Source: Actinomycetota bacterium (GTDB taxonomy: Bacteria; Actinomycetota; Actinomycetes; Nanopelagicales; Nanopelagicaceae). Taken from it: a DNA stretch of 11,569 nucleotides. The notes below the pieces were generated by a model. It searched no databases, had not been told where the DNA came from, and was given only the letters and a program-made list of their open reading frames with translations. Within the stretch, counting starts at the first letter, position 1; the number at the start of each line of letters is the position of its first letter. Of the stretch, positions 1-7,265 are shown piece by piece. The DNA lies in NCBI GenBank assembly GCA_947457445.1, contig CANGVO010000017.1:1-11569 (forward strand), read 5' to 3'. A program made the position numbers and the translations under genes.

Positions 1-84
1 GTTCACGAAAAGCCACTTTCAATTGCACTTCGTGAAATTAACGAAGGTTTACTTGCAATCGAAAATCTCGAACCAACGGCTTAA
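1..84 (+). CDS. rpoZ: DNA-directed RNA polymerase omega subunit, C-terminal end (partial)
   Basis: The first 27 codons are open from the window edge and end in TAA at 82-84. The peptide contains KPLSIALREINEGLL, the characteristic C-terminal stretch of the actinobacterial omega subunit, which helps fold and assemble the beta' subunit of RNA polymerase. The 5' part lies outside the window. Only 21 bp separate it from coaBC, and rpoZ next to coaBC is a standard actinobacterial arrangement (gmk-rpoZ-coaBC-metK), which supports the call. Too little is visible to judge the rest of the protein. Confidence 0.88.
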   Translation, partial: VHEKPLSIALREINEGLLAIENLEPTA

Positions 85-93
85 GTAACAACT

Positions 94-99
94 TACTTT
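94..99 (+). promoter_or_regulatory. Putative -10 box (TACTTT) of a leaderless coaBC promoter
   Basis: TACTTT fits the actinobacterial -10 pattern TANNNT and is followed by exactly six bases before the coaBC ATG at 106. A start site about seven bases downstream of the box would coincide with the A of the ATG, giving a leaderless mRNA. There is no Shine-Dalgarno in the spacer and no clear -35. The same spacing recurs at four other genes in the window. Confidence 0.55.
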
Positions 100-105
100 A
101 AGAAA

Positions 106-1302
106 ATGGCTGGAGTTCGGGAAGTAATTCTCGGGGTAGGTGGCGGAATTGCCGCGTACAAATCATGCGATTTACTCAGACGCCTCCAAGAACGTGGATA
201 CGCGGTCACAGTTGTCCCAACTCCGTCTAGTTTAAATTTTGTTGGTTCAGCGACATGGGAAGCGTTGTCTGGACGTCCGGTTACAACGCAAGTTTGGGAA
301 CGTGTGGATGAAGTCCGCCATATCTCATTGGCCGCCTCTGCAGATGCCCTAATCATTGCTCCTGCTACGGCAGATTTAATTGCACGTGTCGCCGCTGGCC
401 GAGCCGATGATCTCTTAACTAATTTAGTTTTGGCAGTTGATGTCCCGATTTTAGTCGTTCCGGCGATGCATCCTCAGATGTGGTTGGATCCCGCAACCGT
501 TGCTAACGTTCAAACTTTAAGAAGTCGAGGGTTCGTTGTGATGGATCCCGAGGTCGGAAGGCTAACTGGCGAAGACATTGGCCCAGGTCGATTTCCTGAA
601 ACTCTTTCAATAATTGAGAAATTTGAGAAATCCCTTTCTATCGAAAAAGATTTCCTGGGTATAAATGTTTTAGTAACAGCAGGTGGTACGCGGGAAGCTA
701 TCGATCCAGTCAGATACATCGGAAATCGTTCGAGTGGCAGGCAAGGAGCTGCGGTTGCTCGAGCGGCTCGAGATCGTGGAGCCACCGTGAAGTTGATTAT
801 GGCGAATTCTCAGTTATCGCATGAAGAAACAGCGACGCTTAATGGCATCGAAATAATTCCAGTTGAAACAGCAACACAAATGCATGCCGCGTTGGAGAAA
901 GAGTTTCCAACGACGCGTTTATTGATCATGAGCGCCGCGGTTGCAGATGCCAAACCATCGCAAGTTTCCGATGCCAAGATTAAAAAAGGTGAATTAAAAG
1001 AGATTCAATTGACAGAAAATCCCGATCTCCTTAAGTCAATCGCCAAGATGCGCGATAAGCAAGTAATCATTGCTTTTGCCGCCGAAACTAATGGTGATCT
1101 CGGTGCCGCGCGCGAGAAAATGCAAGCCAAGGGGGCTAATATTCTGTATCTGAACGATGTCTCTGGTGGTGCGATCTTTGGGTCAGATCAAACAGAAGGC
1201 GTTATTCTCACGGGCAATGGCGCTCACATACCTGTTACCAATACCAGCAAAGACACGCTTGCCGAGCTACTACTTGATCAAGCACTTATCCAGTTAGGTT
1301 AA
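106..1302 (+). CDS. coaBC: Bifunctional phosphopantothenoylcysteine decarboxylase / phosphopantothenate-cysteine ligase CoaBC
   Basis: This 398-residue fusion catalyses two cytosolic steps of coenzyme A synthesis: ligation of cysteine to 4'-phosphopantothenate (CoaB) and FMN-dependent decarboxylation to 4'-phosphopantetheine (CoaC). The N-terminal CoaC domain (about 1-180) shows GGGIAAYK at 12-19, the likely catalytic His72 in [14 protein letters not shown] at 119-126 and the substrate clamp GEDIGPGRF at 155-163. The CoaB domain (about 186-398) shows [11 protein letters not shown] from 191, Asn207 in [15 protein letters not shown] at 276-284, KIKK at 291-294 and LTENPD at 302-307. Length is normal for the family. 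The clamp position that is an active-site Cys in the E. coli enzyme appears to be Gly155. The ATG at 106 places GGGIAAYK where expected and sits six bases after a TANNNT box. The stop lies 4 bp before metK. Confidence 0.96.
   Translation: MAGVREVILGVGGGIAAYKSCDLLRRLQERGYAVTVVPTPSSLNFVGSATWEALSGRPVTTQVWERVDEVRHISLAASADALIIAPATADLIARVAAGRADDLLTNLVLAVDVPILVVPAMHPQMWLDPATVANVQTLRSRGFVVMDPEVGRLTGEDIGPGRFPETLSIIEKFEKSLSIEKDFLGINVLVTAGGTREAIDPVRYIGNRSSGRQGAAVARAARDRGATVKLIMANSQLSHEETATLNGIEIIPVETATQMHAALEKEFPTTRLLIMSAAVADAKPSQVSDAKIKKGELKEIQLTENPDLLKSIAKMRDKQVIIAFAAETNGDLGAAREKMQAKGANILYLNDVSGGAIFGSDQTEGVILTGNGAHIPVTNTSKDTLAELLLDQALIQLG
1295..1300 (+). promoter_or_regulatory. Putative -10 box (TAGGTT) of a leaderless metK promoter
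   Basis: TAGGTT matches TANNNT, lies within the last codons of coaBC and touches its TAA stop. Exactly six bases (AATCCA) separate it from the metK ATG at 1307, so transcription could begin at the ATG. No convincing Shine-Dalgarno precedes metK; the AGG in the box itself is the only alternative and is weak. The call rests on the spacing shared with four other genes here. Confidence 0.45.
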
Positions 1303-1306
1303 TCCA

Positions 1307-2497
1307 ATGTCAAAACGTCTATTCACTTCCGAATCTGTTACAGAAGGTCACCCAGACAAGATTGCAGATCAAATTTCTGATGCAATCCTAGATTCTCTTC
1401 TCTCCCAGGATTCATCAAGTCGCGTCGCTGTCGAAACGCTAATAACAACTGGCCAAGTACACGTTGCCGGAGAAGTTACGACTAATGGGTACGCCGATGT
1501 AATGGGAATCGTGCGCGACACCGTAATTGGTATTGGTTATGACTCATCCGATAAAGGATTCGATGGCAATAGTTGCGGAGTTTCAATCTCAATCGGCCAG
1601 CAATCACAAGATATTGCGCAAGGTGTGGATGATGCTTATGAAAACCGTGTCTCTTCATCAGCAGATCCGCTTGATTTGCAAGGTGCTGGCGATCAGGGCT
1701 TGATGTTTGGTTATGCGTGTGATGACACCAAAGAGTTAATGCCGCTTCCCATTTGGTTAGCGCACGAATTAGCGCAACAACTTTCCGCCGTTCGTAAATC
1801 AGGCGCGCTCCCTTATCTTCGCCCAGATGGTAAAACTCAAGTAACCATCGAATATGACGGGGACCGCGCAATTGCTCTTGATACGGTCGTTATTTCAAGT
1901 CAGCATGCCGAAGATGTAGATGTCGCAAAGAAGTTAACACCTGAAATAATTGAACATGTAATTGAACCCATTCTGGCCAAGATTGATCTTCCTCGCAAAG
2001 ATATGCGCACTCTAATTAATCCGACCGGACGATTTGTAATTGGTGGTCCGATGGGTGATGCCGGCCTTACTGGTCGCAAGATTATTGTTGATAGTTATGG
2101 TGGTATGGCACGTCACGGTGGTGGCGCTTTTTCTGGAAAAGATCCTTCGAAAGTAGATCGTTCTGCAGCGTACGCGATGCGTTGGGTTGCTAAGAACGTG
2201 GTTGCGGCTGGGCTAGCGCGCAGATGTGAAGTTCAGGTTGCCTATGCAATCGGAAAAGCTCAGCCGGTAGGTGTTTTTGTGGAAACTTTCGGAACGGAAA
2301 CTGTTTCGGTGCAGAAGATTCAGGATGCAGTTACAAGCGTATTTGATCTACGTCCAGCAGCAATTATTCGTGATTTAAATCTACTGCGTCCAATCTATTC
2401 TCAAACCGCTGCGTATGGACACTTCGGGCGTGAACTTCCTAATTTCACTTGGGAATCGACCTCTCGCGTTGAAGCACTTCGCGCAGCCGTTAACTAA
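1307..2497 (+). CDS. metK: S-adenosylmethionine synthetase (methionine adenosyltransferase)
   Basis: MetK makes S-adenosylmethionine from methionine and ATP in the cytosol, releasing phosphate and diphosphate. The 396-residue product has the usual length and all main signatures: the ATP-binding GHPDK at 14-18 in the N-terminal domain, the hallmark [12 protein letters not shown] at 126-137, [20 protein letters not shown] at 239-258, and the phosphate-binding loop [10 protein letters not shown] at 271-280 followed by KVDRSAAY. Family knowledge assigns Mg2+ and K+ binding to acidic residues around these motifs. It begins 4 bp after coaBC and ends 15 bp before priA. Its product is the methyl donor for RsmB, encoded downstream, although that is a general link. 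No SAM riboswitch can fit in the short upstream spacer. A TANNNT box six bases before the ATG suggests its own leaderless promoter. Confidence 0.98.
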   Translation: MSKRLFTSESVTEGHPDKIADQISDAILDSLLSQDSSSRVAVETLITTGQVHVAGEVTTNGYADVMGIVRDTVIGIGYDSSDKGFDGNSCGVSISIGQQSQDIAQGVDDAYENRVSSSADPLDLQGAGDQGLMFGYACDDTKELMPLPIWLAHELAQQLSAVRKSGALPYLRPDGKTQVTIEYDGDRAIALDTVVISSQHAEDVDVAKKLTPEIIEHVIEPILAKIDLPRKDMRTLINPTGRFVIGGPMGDAGLTGRKIIVDSYGGMARHGGGAFSGKDPSKVDRSAAYAMRWVAKNVVAAGLARRCEVQVAYAIGKAQPVGVFVETFGTETVSVQKIQDAVTSVFDLRPAAIIRDLNLLRPIYSQTAAYGHFGRELPNFTWESTSRVEALRAAVN

Positions 2498-2500
2498 TTA

Positions 2501-2506
2501 GGGGAG
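2501..2506 (+). promoter_or_regulatory. Strong ribosome binding site of priA
   Basis: GGGGAG lies six bases before the GTG at 2513 and decides the priA start. It is the clearest Shine-Dalgarno in the window, and contrasts with the genes preceded by a TANNNT box, which lack one. Confidence 0.7.
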
Positions 2507-2512
2507 TGTGCC

Positions 2513-4393
2513 GTGTCGACTGCGCGGCCACTTCGTCTTAAGACCGAGGAAGTATCGAGACAAGACAAAGCTATCGCCAAAGTTTTACCAGTTGCGCGGC
2601 TTTGGGTCGATAATTCGCTTTCACACCTAGACGGAACTTATGACTATTTAGTTCCTGAACGTTTGGACTCGCAAGTTCAATCTGGCGTACGAGTAGGTGT
2701 GAATTTCGCAGGACGTGAAGTGGAAGCGCTCGTTCTAGAACGCCTTGATTCGAAATCGCACGCTGGACTCAAAATAATTTCTTCAGTTCTATCGCCCATA
2801 GTCGTAGCTCCCTTGCAGTTGACTTCATTAATTAGCGAAGCTTCCAAACGATGGTTGGCCCATCCTTATGATTTGATCAGAAGTGCGATACCGCCACGGG
2901 TGGCAAGCGTGGATAAGAGCTTTGTTTCAAGAGCTAAGGGAAATGAAGCGGCATCAACGAAAGCAAATCAGATTTCATTTATCCACATTCAGCCGCATGA
3001 AAACGCGATTGCAAAGACCGTCGAATTCGCCCTAAGTAAATTGAAGTTAGGTTCGGTCTTGTTAGTCGTGCCTGAAGATCGTGAACTTCAACGTCTGATC
3101 GAAATCTGTGGCGACAAGGCGCTTATTTTATCTGGTTCCCAATCGCGAACAGACCGTTATCGCAATTATCTGGCGGCGCTTGGTGGTAATAACAATCTTA
3201 TTATTGGTACAAGAAGTTCGATTTTCACCTGTGCGCCCGACCTTAAAACCATAATTGTTTTTCGTGAGATTTCGGAGTCTTTCTATGAACCAAGAACGCC
3301 GGGATGGAATGTTCGCGACGTATCTCTTATGCGATCTACAACTGAGGGTTTGAACTTATATTTTGCCGGATATTCACCATCGAGTGAAATAGCGGAGAAG
3401 ATAGCGGATTCCAAAATACGATTCATTACCAAAAGAAGTAAATTAAAGGTGAGCAATTTTCCATCAGCGAACGGGGAACTTCTGCCTGGGCGCATCTTCG
3501 CGTCAATTCGATCAGCTTTGAAAACGGGTCCGGTTCTCTTTCTTGTTCCTCGCAAAGGCTATGCCAGTTCGATTCTTTGCAAGAAATGCCGCAACATTGC
3601 GCTCTGTGACTGTGGTGGAAAGTTATCGAAAAGCGGAGCGAATACTCCGGCTCATTGCGTTCATTGTGGAGCGAAATCTTCCATATCTAAATGTAAGTGG
3701 TGTGCAAGTGATGCCACAATTCTCATTGGTCGTGGCGCAGAGCGTCATGCAGAAGAAATCGGTCGCGCTTTTCCGGGTTATCCAGTTTTCTATTCGAATG
3801 CGCAGAAACCAATTGAAGAGTTAGAAACAAATCCCGCTCTGGTCATAGCTACTTCAGGAATGGTGCCGCGAACGAAAGATGGTTACGCAGCGGTTGTTTT
3901 ATTGGAAGGGGATTCATTCTTTTCCTATGCTGACTTGCGAGCACAGGAGAGAGCGCGCGAGTCTTTCTTTGAAGCAGCTTCGCATGTTCGCCAAGACGGT
4001 GAAATCGTTACAGTTATAGATTCTTCTCATCCAATCACCTCAGCGCTAACTCGCTGGAATCCCTCAATTATGGCAACTAGAGAATTGGCGGATAGGAAAG
4101 AGGTAGGTCTACCACCATATAAGCGGGCGGTGATAATTGATACTGAAAACAAAGAAGCAACTGGAATTATCGCCGGCATTCGTAAAGCGGTATTCGATAA
4201 ACGACTTCCAAGTTCAGTTGTTGTGCTTGGCCCTTCACAGGTAGCCGGAGATATTGCAAGGATTCTTTTGACTTGTGATTTATCTCAGAGTGATGAATTT
4301 CTTAATTTTCTTCATGAGTTCATCCGTCATCGTGCGATTACCAAGAAAAGTAAGGTATTTCTGCGAGTAGATCCGTACTCTCTTTCATCTTAG
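2513..4393 (+). CDS. priA: Primosomal protein N' (PriA), degenerate actinobacterial form
   Basis: The 626-residue protein aligns by eye with PriA, the replication-restart protein that recognises stalled forks and helps reload the replicative helicase. The N-terminal DNA-binding domain is recognisable (about 25-130, with HLDGTYDYLVP). Eight cysteines at 356, 359, 365, 367, 382, 385, 394 and 397 form the two zinc sites, GTRSSIF at 232-238 matches helicase motif Ib, and the C-terminus ends in the PriA-like VDPYSL. The ATPase motifs are lost. There is no Walker A GKT around 157-175, the DEEH box is replaced by FREISESF (250-257), and the motif VI arginine finger region (QVAGRAGR in E. coli) reads AASHVRQ (488-494). 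Loss of helicase motifs is a known trait of actinobacterial PriA, so a structural, loader-type role is more likely than unwinding. The GTG start is set by a strong Shine-Dalgarno. Confidence 0.92.
   Translation: MSTARPLRLKTEEVSRQDKAIAKVLPVARLWVDNSLSHLDGTYDYLVPERLDSQVQSGVRVGVNFAGREVEALVLERLDSKSHAGLKIISSVLSPIVVAPLQLTSLISEASKRWLAHPYDLIRSAIPPRVASVDKSFVSRAKGNEAASTKANQISFIHIQPHENAIAKTVEFALSKLKLGSVLLVVPEDRELQRLIEICGDKALILSGSQSRTDRYRNYLAALGGNNNLIIGTRSSIFTCAPDLKTIIVFREISESFYEPRTPGWNVRDVSLMRSTTEGLNLYFAGYSPSSEIAEKIADSKIRFITKRSKLKVSNFPSANGELLPGRIFASIRSALKTGPVLFLVPRKGYASSILCKKCRNIALCDCGGKLSKSGANTPAHCVHCGAKSSISKCKWCASDATILIGRGAERHAEEIGRAFPGYPVFYSNAQKPIEELETNPALVIATSGMVPRTKDGYAAVVLLEGDSFFSYADLRAQERARESFFEAASHVRQDGEIVTVIDSSHPITSALTRWNPSIMATRELADRKEVGLPPYKRAVIIDTENKEATGIIAGIRKAVFDKRLPSSVVVLGPSQVAGDIARILLTCDLSQSDEFLNFLHEFIRHRAITKKSKVFLRVDPYSLSS
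2908..2916 (-). other. DnaA-box-like sequence, one mismatch, inside priA
   Basis: The plus strand reads CGTGGATAA, whose reverse complement TTATCCACG differs from the DnaA box TTATCCACA only at the last base. It codes within priA and faces the perfect box at 2979-2987. It may be chance. Confidence 0.2.
2979..2987 (+). other. Perfect DnaA box (TTATCCACA) inside priA
   Basis: The nine bases match the DnaA box TTATCCACA exactly and lie in the priA coding sequence over residues FIHI (156-159). Within 71 bp upstream there is an opposed near-match. With uniform base use about 0.09 perfect boxes would be expected on both strands of this window, so it is mildly unusual. Function is unproven, and an origin is not suggested because the surroundings are coding. 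Confidence 0.3.
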
Positions 4394-4407
4394 AGACACT
4401 ACTAGGC

Positions 4408-4413
4408 TAGAAT
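4408..4413 (+). promoter_or_regulatory. Putative -10 box (TAGAAT) of a leaderless def promoter
   Basis: TAGAAT is close to the canonical -10 TATAAT and fits TANNNT. It lies in the 26-bp priA-def spacer with exactly six bases (TGGAAC) before the def ATG at 4420. A start at the A of the ATG would give a leaderless transcript, probably covering def, fmt and rsmB. No Shine-Dalgarno at proper spacing and no clear -35 are visible. Confidence 0.6.
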
Positions 4414-4419
4414 TGGAAC

Positions 4420-4980
4420 ATGTCTATTCAACCGATTCGCCTTTTTGGTGATCCTGTACTGGTTACGCCGGCCGCACCAGTAGTTGATTTTGACAAAGAG
4501 TTGCGCACATTAGTTGCAGATCTTACGGACACCATGCTTGAGGCGCCTGGGGCTGGCCTTGCTGCGCCGCAAATTGGAGTTGGATTGCGCGTCTTTGTTT
4601 GGGATGTTGATGAAGCGCTAGGACATTTAATCAATCCAACGCTTGACCTAAGTGCTGAGTTGCAGGATGGCGAAGAGGGTTGCCTTTCATTCCCGGCGCT
4701 AAGTTATGAAACTCCACGCGCCTTTCGTGCAGTTGCCAAGGGATTTAATATGTATGGCGAACCAATCACGGTTGAAGGTACTGAGCTTCTTGCGCGATGC
4801 TTACAGCACGAGACAGATCATCTTGATGGAATCGTATTTATAGATCGTCTGTCCGCAGATGATCGCAAGTTGGCGATGAAAGAGATACGCGAGTCCGAAT
4901 GGTTTTCGAGCGCGCAATCTATCGGGCTAAATCCGACTATTAAGGTTTCACCTCACAATATTTTCGGCAAAGGCGTTTAG
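4420..4980 (+). CDS. def: Peptide deformylase
   Basis: Def is the metallo-hydrolase that removes the formyl group from the N-terminal methionine of nascent proteins at the ribosome. The 186 residues carry all three family motifs in order: GAGLAAPQIG at 44-53, EGCLSFP at 86-92 with the metal ligand Cys88, and QHETDHLDG at 129-137. In the last, His130 and His134 complete the metal site and Glu131 is the catalytic base. Length is normal, with a short C-terminal extension ending FGKGV. The stop TAG overlaps the fmt GTG by one base (TAGTG). def and fmt form the classic pair that removes and adds the formyl group, so co-transcription is expected. The ATG is supported by the TANNNT box six bases upstream. 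Confidence 0.97.
   Translation: MSIQPIRLFGDPVLVTPAAPVVDFDKELRTLVADLTDTMLEAPGAGLAAPQIGVGLRVFVWDVDEALGHLINPTLDLSAELQDGEEGCLSFPALSYETPRAFRAVAKGFNMYGEPITVEGTELLARCLQHETDHLDGIVFIDRLSADDRKLAMKEIRESEWFSSAQSIGLNPTIKVSPHNIFGKGV
4969..4973 (+). promoter_or_regulatory. Probable ribosome binding site of fmt, inside the def 3' end
   Basis: AAAGG ends six bases before the fmt GTG at 4980. With the one-base stop/start overlap, it supports translation of fmt by reinitiation after def. Confidence 0.4.
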
Positions 4981-5897
4981 TGCGTATTTGCATAGCGGCA
5001 ACGCCAAGTGTCGCCCTGCCGACTTTGGATGCACTTCTTAAAAGTCGTCATCAAATAGTTTCGATAATAACTAGACCTGATGCCCCAGCAGGTAGAGGTC
5101 GTGAGTTCAAAACAAGTCCAGTTTCCGATTGGGCGGTCGCTAACGGAGTTACTCTTCACAAGCCAATAACGACAGATCAAATTGGTTTAATCGTCGCGCA
5201 GTGCGATCTAGTGGTAACAATAGGTTTTGGAATTATTCTTCCCGAGGAACTTCTTCAGATTCCTAAATTTGGTTTTATAAATCTTCATTTTTCTCTATTA
5301 CATCGTTGGCGAGGTGCTGCTCCAGTACAAAGAGCTCTGGAGGCGGGGGATACCAGTACGGGGGTAACAGTCTTTCAACTTGATGCCGGAATGGATACTG
5401 GTCCGATCTACTCATCATTACCTTTCCAGATTAGTTCAGATATGAATACTCCAGAAGTTCTAGAGAAATTATCCATTCTCGGTGTTCCGGCGGTATTAGA
5501 AGCTATAGATGCAATCGAAAGTGGCCGAGCACCGTTGGATCAATCTAATGAAGGCGCAACGCGCGCCGATAAGTTAACTAGCAACGAAGCGCAGATTGAT
5601 TGGACGATTGATGCGACTTCAATAAAAAATAAAGTCCGCGCCTTCTATCCGAATCCTGGTGCCTGGAGTTCTTTCCGAGGTGCAAAGATTAAAATAGACT
5701 CGATCACAGTAAGCAGCGAGATATTGCATCCAGGCGTGATTTCCCTTCGTGACAAGAAAGTTTTAGTGGGCACTGGTGATCTCGCCATTGAATTGTTAAT
5801 GATTAAACCTGCCGGCAAGAAGTCAATGTCGGCACATGCTTGGGCTAATGGACAACATCTACGCTCTGATGAAAGATTCGAGCGCGAAGATGGTTGA
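4980..5897 (+). CDS. fmt: Methionyl-tRNA formyltransferase
   Basis: Fmt transfers a formyl group from 10-formyltetrahydrofolate to initiator Met-tRNA, allowing translation initiation. The 305-residue product has the formyltransferase domain (about 1-190) and the C-terminal tRNA-binding domain (about 200-305). The catalytic triad is visible as Asn101 and His103 in INLHFSLL and Asp139 in LDAGMDTG, with the same 36-residue His-Asp spacing as the E. coli enzyme. IGFGIILP at 81-88 is also typical. The family loop SLLPxWRGAAP reads SLLHRWRGAAP here, a Pro-to-His change at 108. The GTG at 4980 overlaps the def stop and gives an N-terminus (MRICIAATPSVALPTL) matching the family. Its 3' end overlaps rsmB. 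This is the middle gene of a probable def-fmt-rsmB unit. Confidence 0.96.
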   Translation: MRICIAATPSVALPTLDALLKSRHQIVSIITRPDAPAGRGREFKTSPVSDWAVANGVTLHKPITTDQIGLIVAQCDLVVTIGFGIILPEELLQIPKFGFINLHFSLLHRWRGAAPVQRALEAGDTSTGVTVFQLDAGMDTGPIYSSLPFQISSDMNTPEVLEKLSILGVPAVLEAIDAIESGRAPLDQSNEGATRADKLTSNEAQIDWTIDATSIKNKVRAFYPNPGAWSSFRGAKIKIDSITVSSEILHPGVISLRDKKVLVGTGDLAIELLMIKPAGKKSMSAHAWANGQHLRSDERFEREDG

Positions 5898-7248
5898 GGC
5901 CAGACGGAATACTTTTAAATCGCCAAAACCAGATCGGGTCAGACTTCTTGTCTTTGACATTCTTCAGGAGGTAAACCGTTCTGATGGTTACTCCAATCTG
6001 CTGCTGCCGCAGGCCTTAGCTGATGCAAATTTCGAACAGCGTGATAAAGGTTTTGCCACAGAATTGCTTTATGGAACCCTGCGAATGCAAGGTCGTCATG
6101 ACTACATCGCCTCGCAAGTATCTGATCGCAAATGGAGTGAAGTTGATGCCGGAATTGTTGATGTCATTCGCTTAGGCGCACATCAGCTTTTTGAAATGCG
6201 GGTTCCTTCACACGCAGCCGTTTCTGCCACTGTGGAGTTGGCTCGTAAGGTAATCGGCGAATCAAAGGCATCTTTTGTAAACGCTTTATTGCGAAAAATG
6301 AGCGCTCAGACCTTAGATCAATGGCTGGAACCAGTAAATCAAATAAAGGATCCAGTATCGAGATTATCGATCATGTATTCACATCCAGAATGGATAGTTT
6401 CTGCTTACTACGACCTTTTGCGAGATTATGAAGAGGTCGAAAAGTTACTTTCTGCAAATAATCTTCCAGCGAGCCCCACACTAGTTTGGTGGCCTGGTAG
6501 GTCGACCAAAGAAGAATTCGTAGAGCTTGGCGCTGTATCAACCAAATATTCTTCTTACGGTTTGAAATTCGAAGGCACCCCGGCATCTCTAGAAGCGGTG
6601 CGTCATCGTAGAGCGGGAGTACAAGATGAGGGCTCACAACTAGTCGCTTCAATTTTCGCATCAGTCGTATCTGAGCAAAGTTCTTGGTTAGATCTTTGTG
6701 CAGGTCCCGGCGGAAAGGCTGCGCTACTTGCTTGTCTAGCCAAAGAATCCGGAAAAGAATTTACCGCCAACGAGATTTCGAAAGCTAGAGCGGAACTCGT
6801 CAAACAAGTAATTGGAACAGCGCGACTTTGGGTGGGGGATGCTCGCGAGATTGCATCGCATGGCAAAAAATTCGGAGCGATTCTTGCTGATGTTCCTTGC
6901 ACAGGGCTAGGCGCCTTACGGCGTCGGCCAGAAGTGCGTTGGCGACGCCAAGTAAGCGATCTTCGTGCTCTGACGCAGTTGCAACGTGAAATTAGTGAAT
7001 CTGCTATTTCGGTACTGTCAGATGGTGGATTTTTCGCTTATGCAACATGTTCGCCGCACTTGGCGGAAACAAGCATTCAAGTAAAGGATATTTTAGATAA
7101 CCATCCCGAGCTTGAGATGATCGATCTGACGGATTTTCTACCAAATGACCTAAAAGGAGCAATCCGTGATGGGGCGCTCTCGCTTTGGACCCATCGACAC
7201 GAAACAGATGCGATGTTTATGGCTTTGTTCCGCAAGAAAATGCAGTAA
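5890..7248 (+). CDS. rsmB: 16S rRNA (cytosine-967-C5)-methyltransferase RsmB
   Basis: RsmB (Sun/Fmu) uses SAM to methylate one cytosine of 16S rRNA. An N-terminal NusB-like RNA-binding domain (about 15-140 of the 452-residue form, with LLVFDILQEV and FVNALLRKMS) precedes a Rossmann methyltransferase domain. The latter shows LDLCAGPGGK at 267-276 (SAM loop), ADVPCTGLG at 333-341 with catalytic-loop Cys337, and YATCSPHLAET at 384-394 with Cys387, the two conserved cysteines of the NOL1/NOP2/Sun family. The start is uncertain. An ATG at 5836 would give 470 residues but overlap fmt by 62 bp. The ATG at 5890 overlaps the fmt stop by only eight bases and starts near the usual N-terminus, so I prefer it. 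ATGs at 5848 and 5869 are also possible. Translation is probably coupled to fmt. Confidence 0.94.
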   Translation: MVEARRNTFKSPKPDRVRLLVFDILQEVNRSDGYSNLLLPQALADANFEQRDKGFATELLYGTLRMQGRHDYIASQVSDRKWSEVDAGIVDVIRLGAHQLFEMRVPSHAAVSATVELARKVIGESKASFVNALLRKMSAQTLDQWLEPVNQIKDPVSRLSIMYSHPEWIVSAYYDLLRDYEEVEKLLSANNLPASPTLVWWPGRSTKEEFVELGAVSTKYSSYGLKFEGTPASLEAVRHRRAGVQDEGSQLVASIFASVVSEQSSWLDLCAGPGGKAALLACLAKESGKEFTANEISKARAELVKQVIGTARLWVGDAREIASHGKKFGAILADVPCTGLGALRRRPEVRWRRQVSDLRALTQLQREISESAISVLSDGGFFAYATCSPHLAETSIQVKDILDNHPELEMIDLTDFLPNDLKGAIRDGALSLWTHRHETDAMFMALFRKKMQ

Positions 7249-7253
7249 ACCTT

Positions 7254-7259
7254 TAAGAT
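7254..7259 (+). promoter_or_regulatory. Putative -10 box (TAAGAT) of a leaderless rpe promoter
   Basis: TAAGAT fits TANNNT in the 17-bp rsmB-rpe spacer, with exactly six bases (TAGATA) before the rpe GTG at 7266. There is no Shine-Dalgarno, so a leaderless GTG transcript is the simplest reading. The overlapping TAGATA is a less likely frame because it leaves no room for a start site. Confidence 0.55.
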
Positions 7260-7265
7260 TAGATA

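Noticed and set aside
1303..1306. SAM riboswitch upstream of metK
   Set aside because: The coaBC-metK spacer is only four bases, so there is no non-coding room for an aptamer.
1482..1871. 129-codon minus-strand open frame opposite metK
   Set aside because: It lies wholly opposite a metK copy with all its motifs, its translation resembles no family and is rich in His and Arg as antisense frames often are, and no promoter or Shine-Dalgarno supports it.
3543..3824. 93-codon plus-strand frame inside priA in another frame
   Set aside because: It overlaps the zinc-cluster coding region of priA, and its translation shows no recognisable domain; a frame shadow.
6371..6902. Two minus-strand open frames opposite rsmB
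   Set aside because: Both lie opposite conserved RsmB coding sequence including the SAM loop, and neither has a recognisable domain or start signals.
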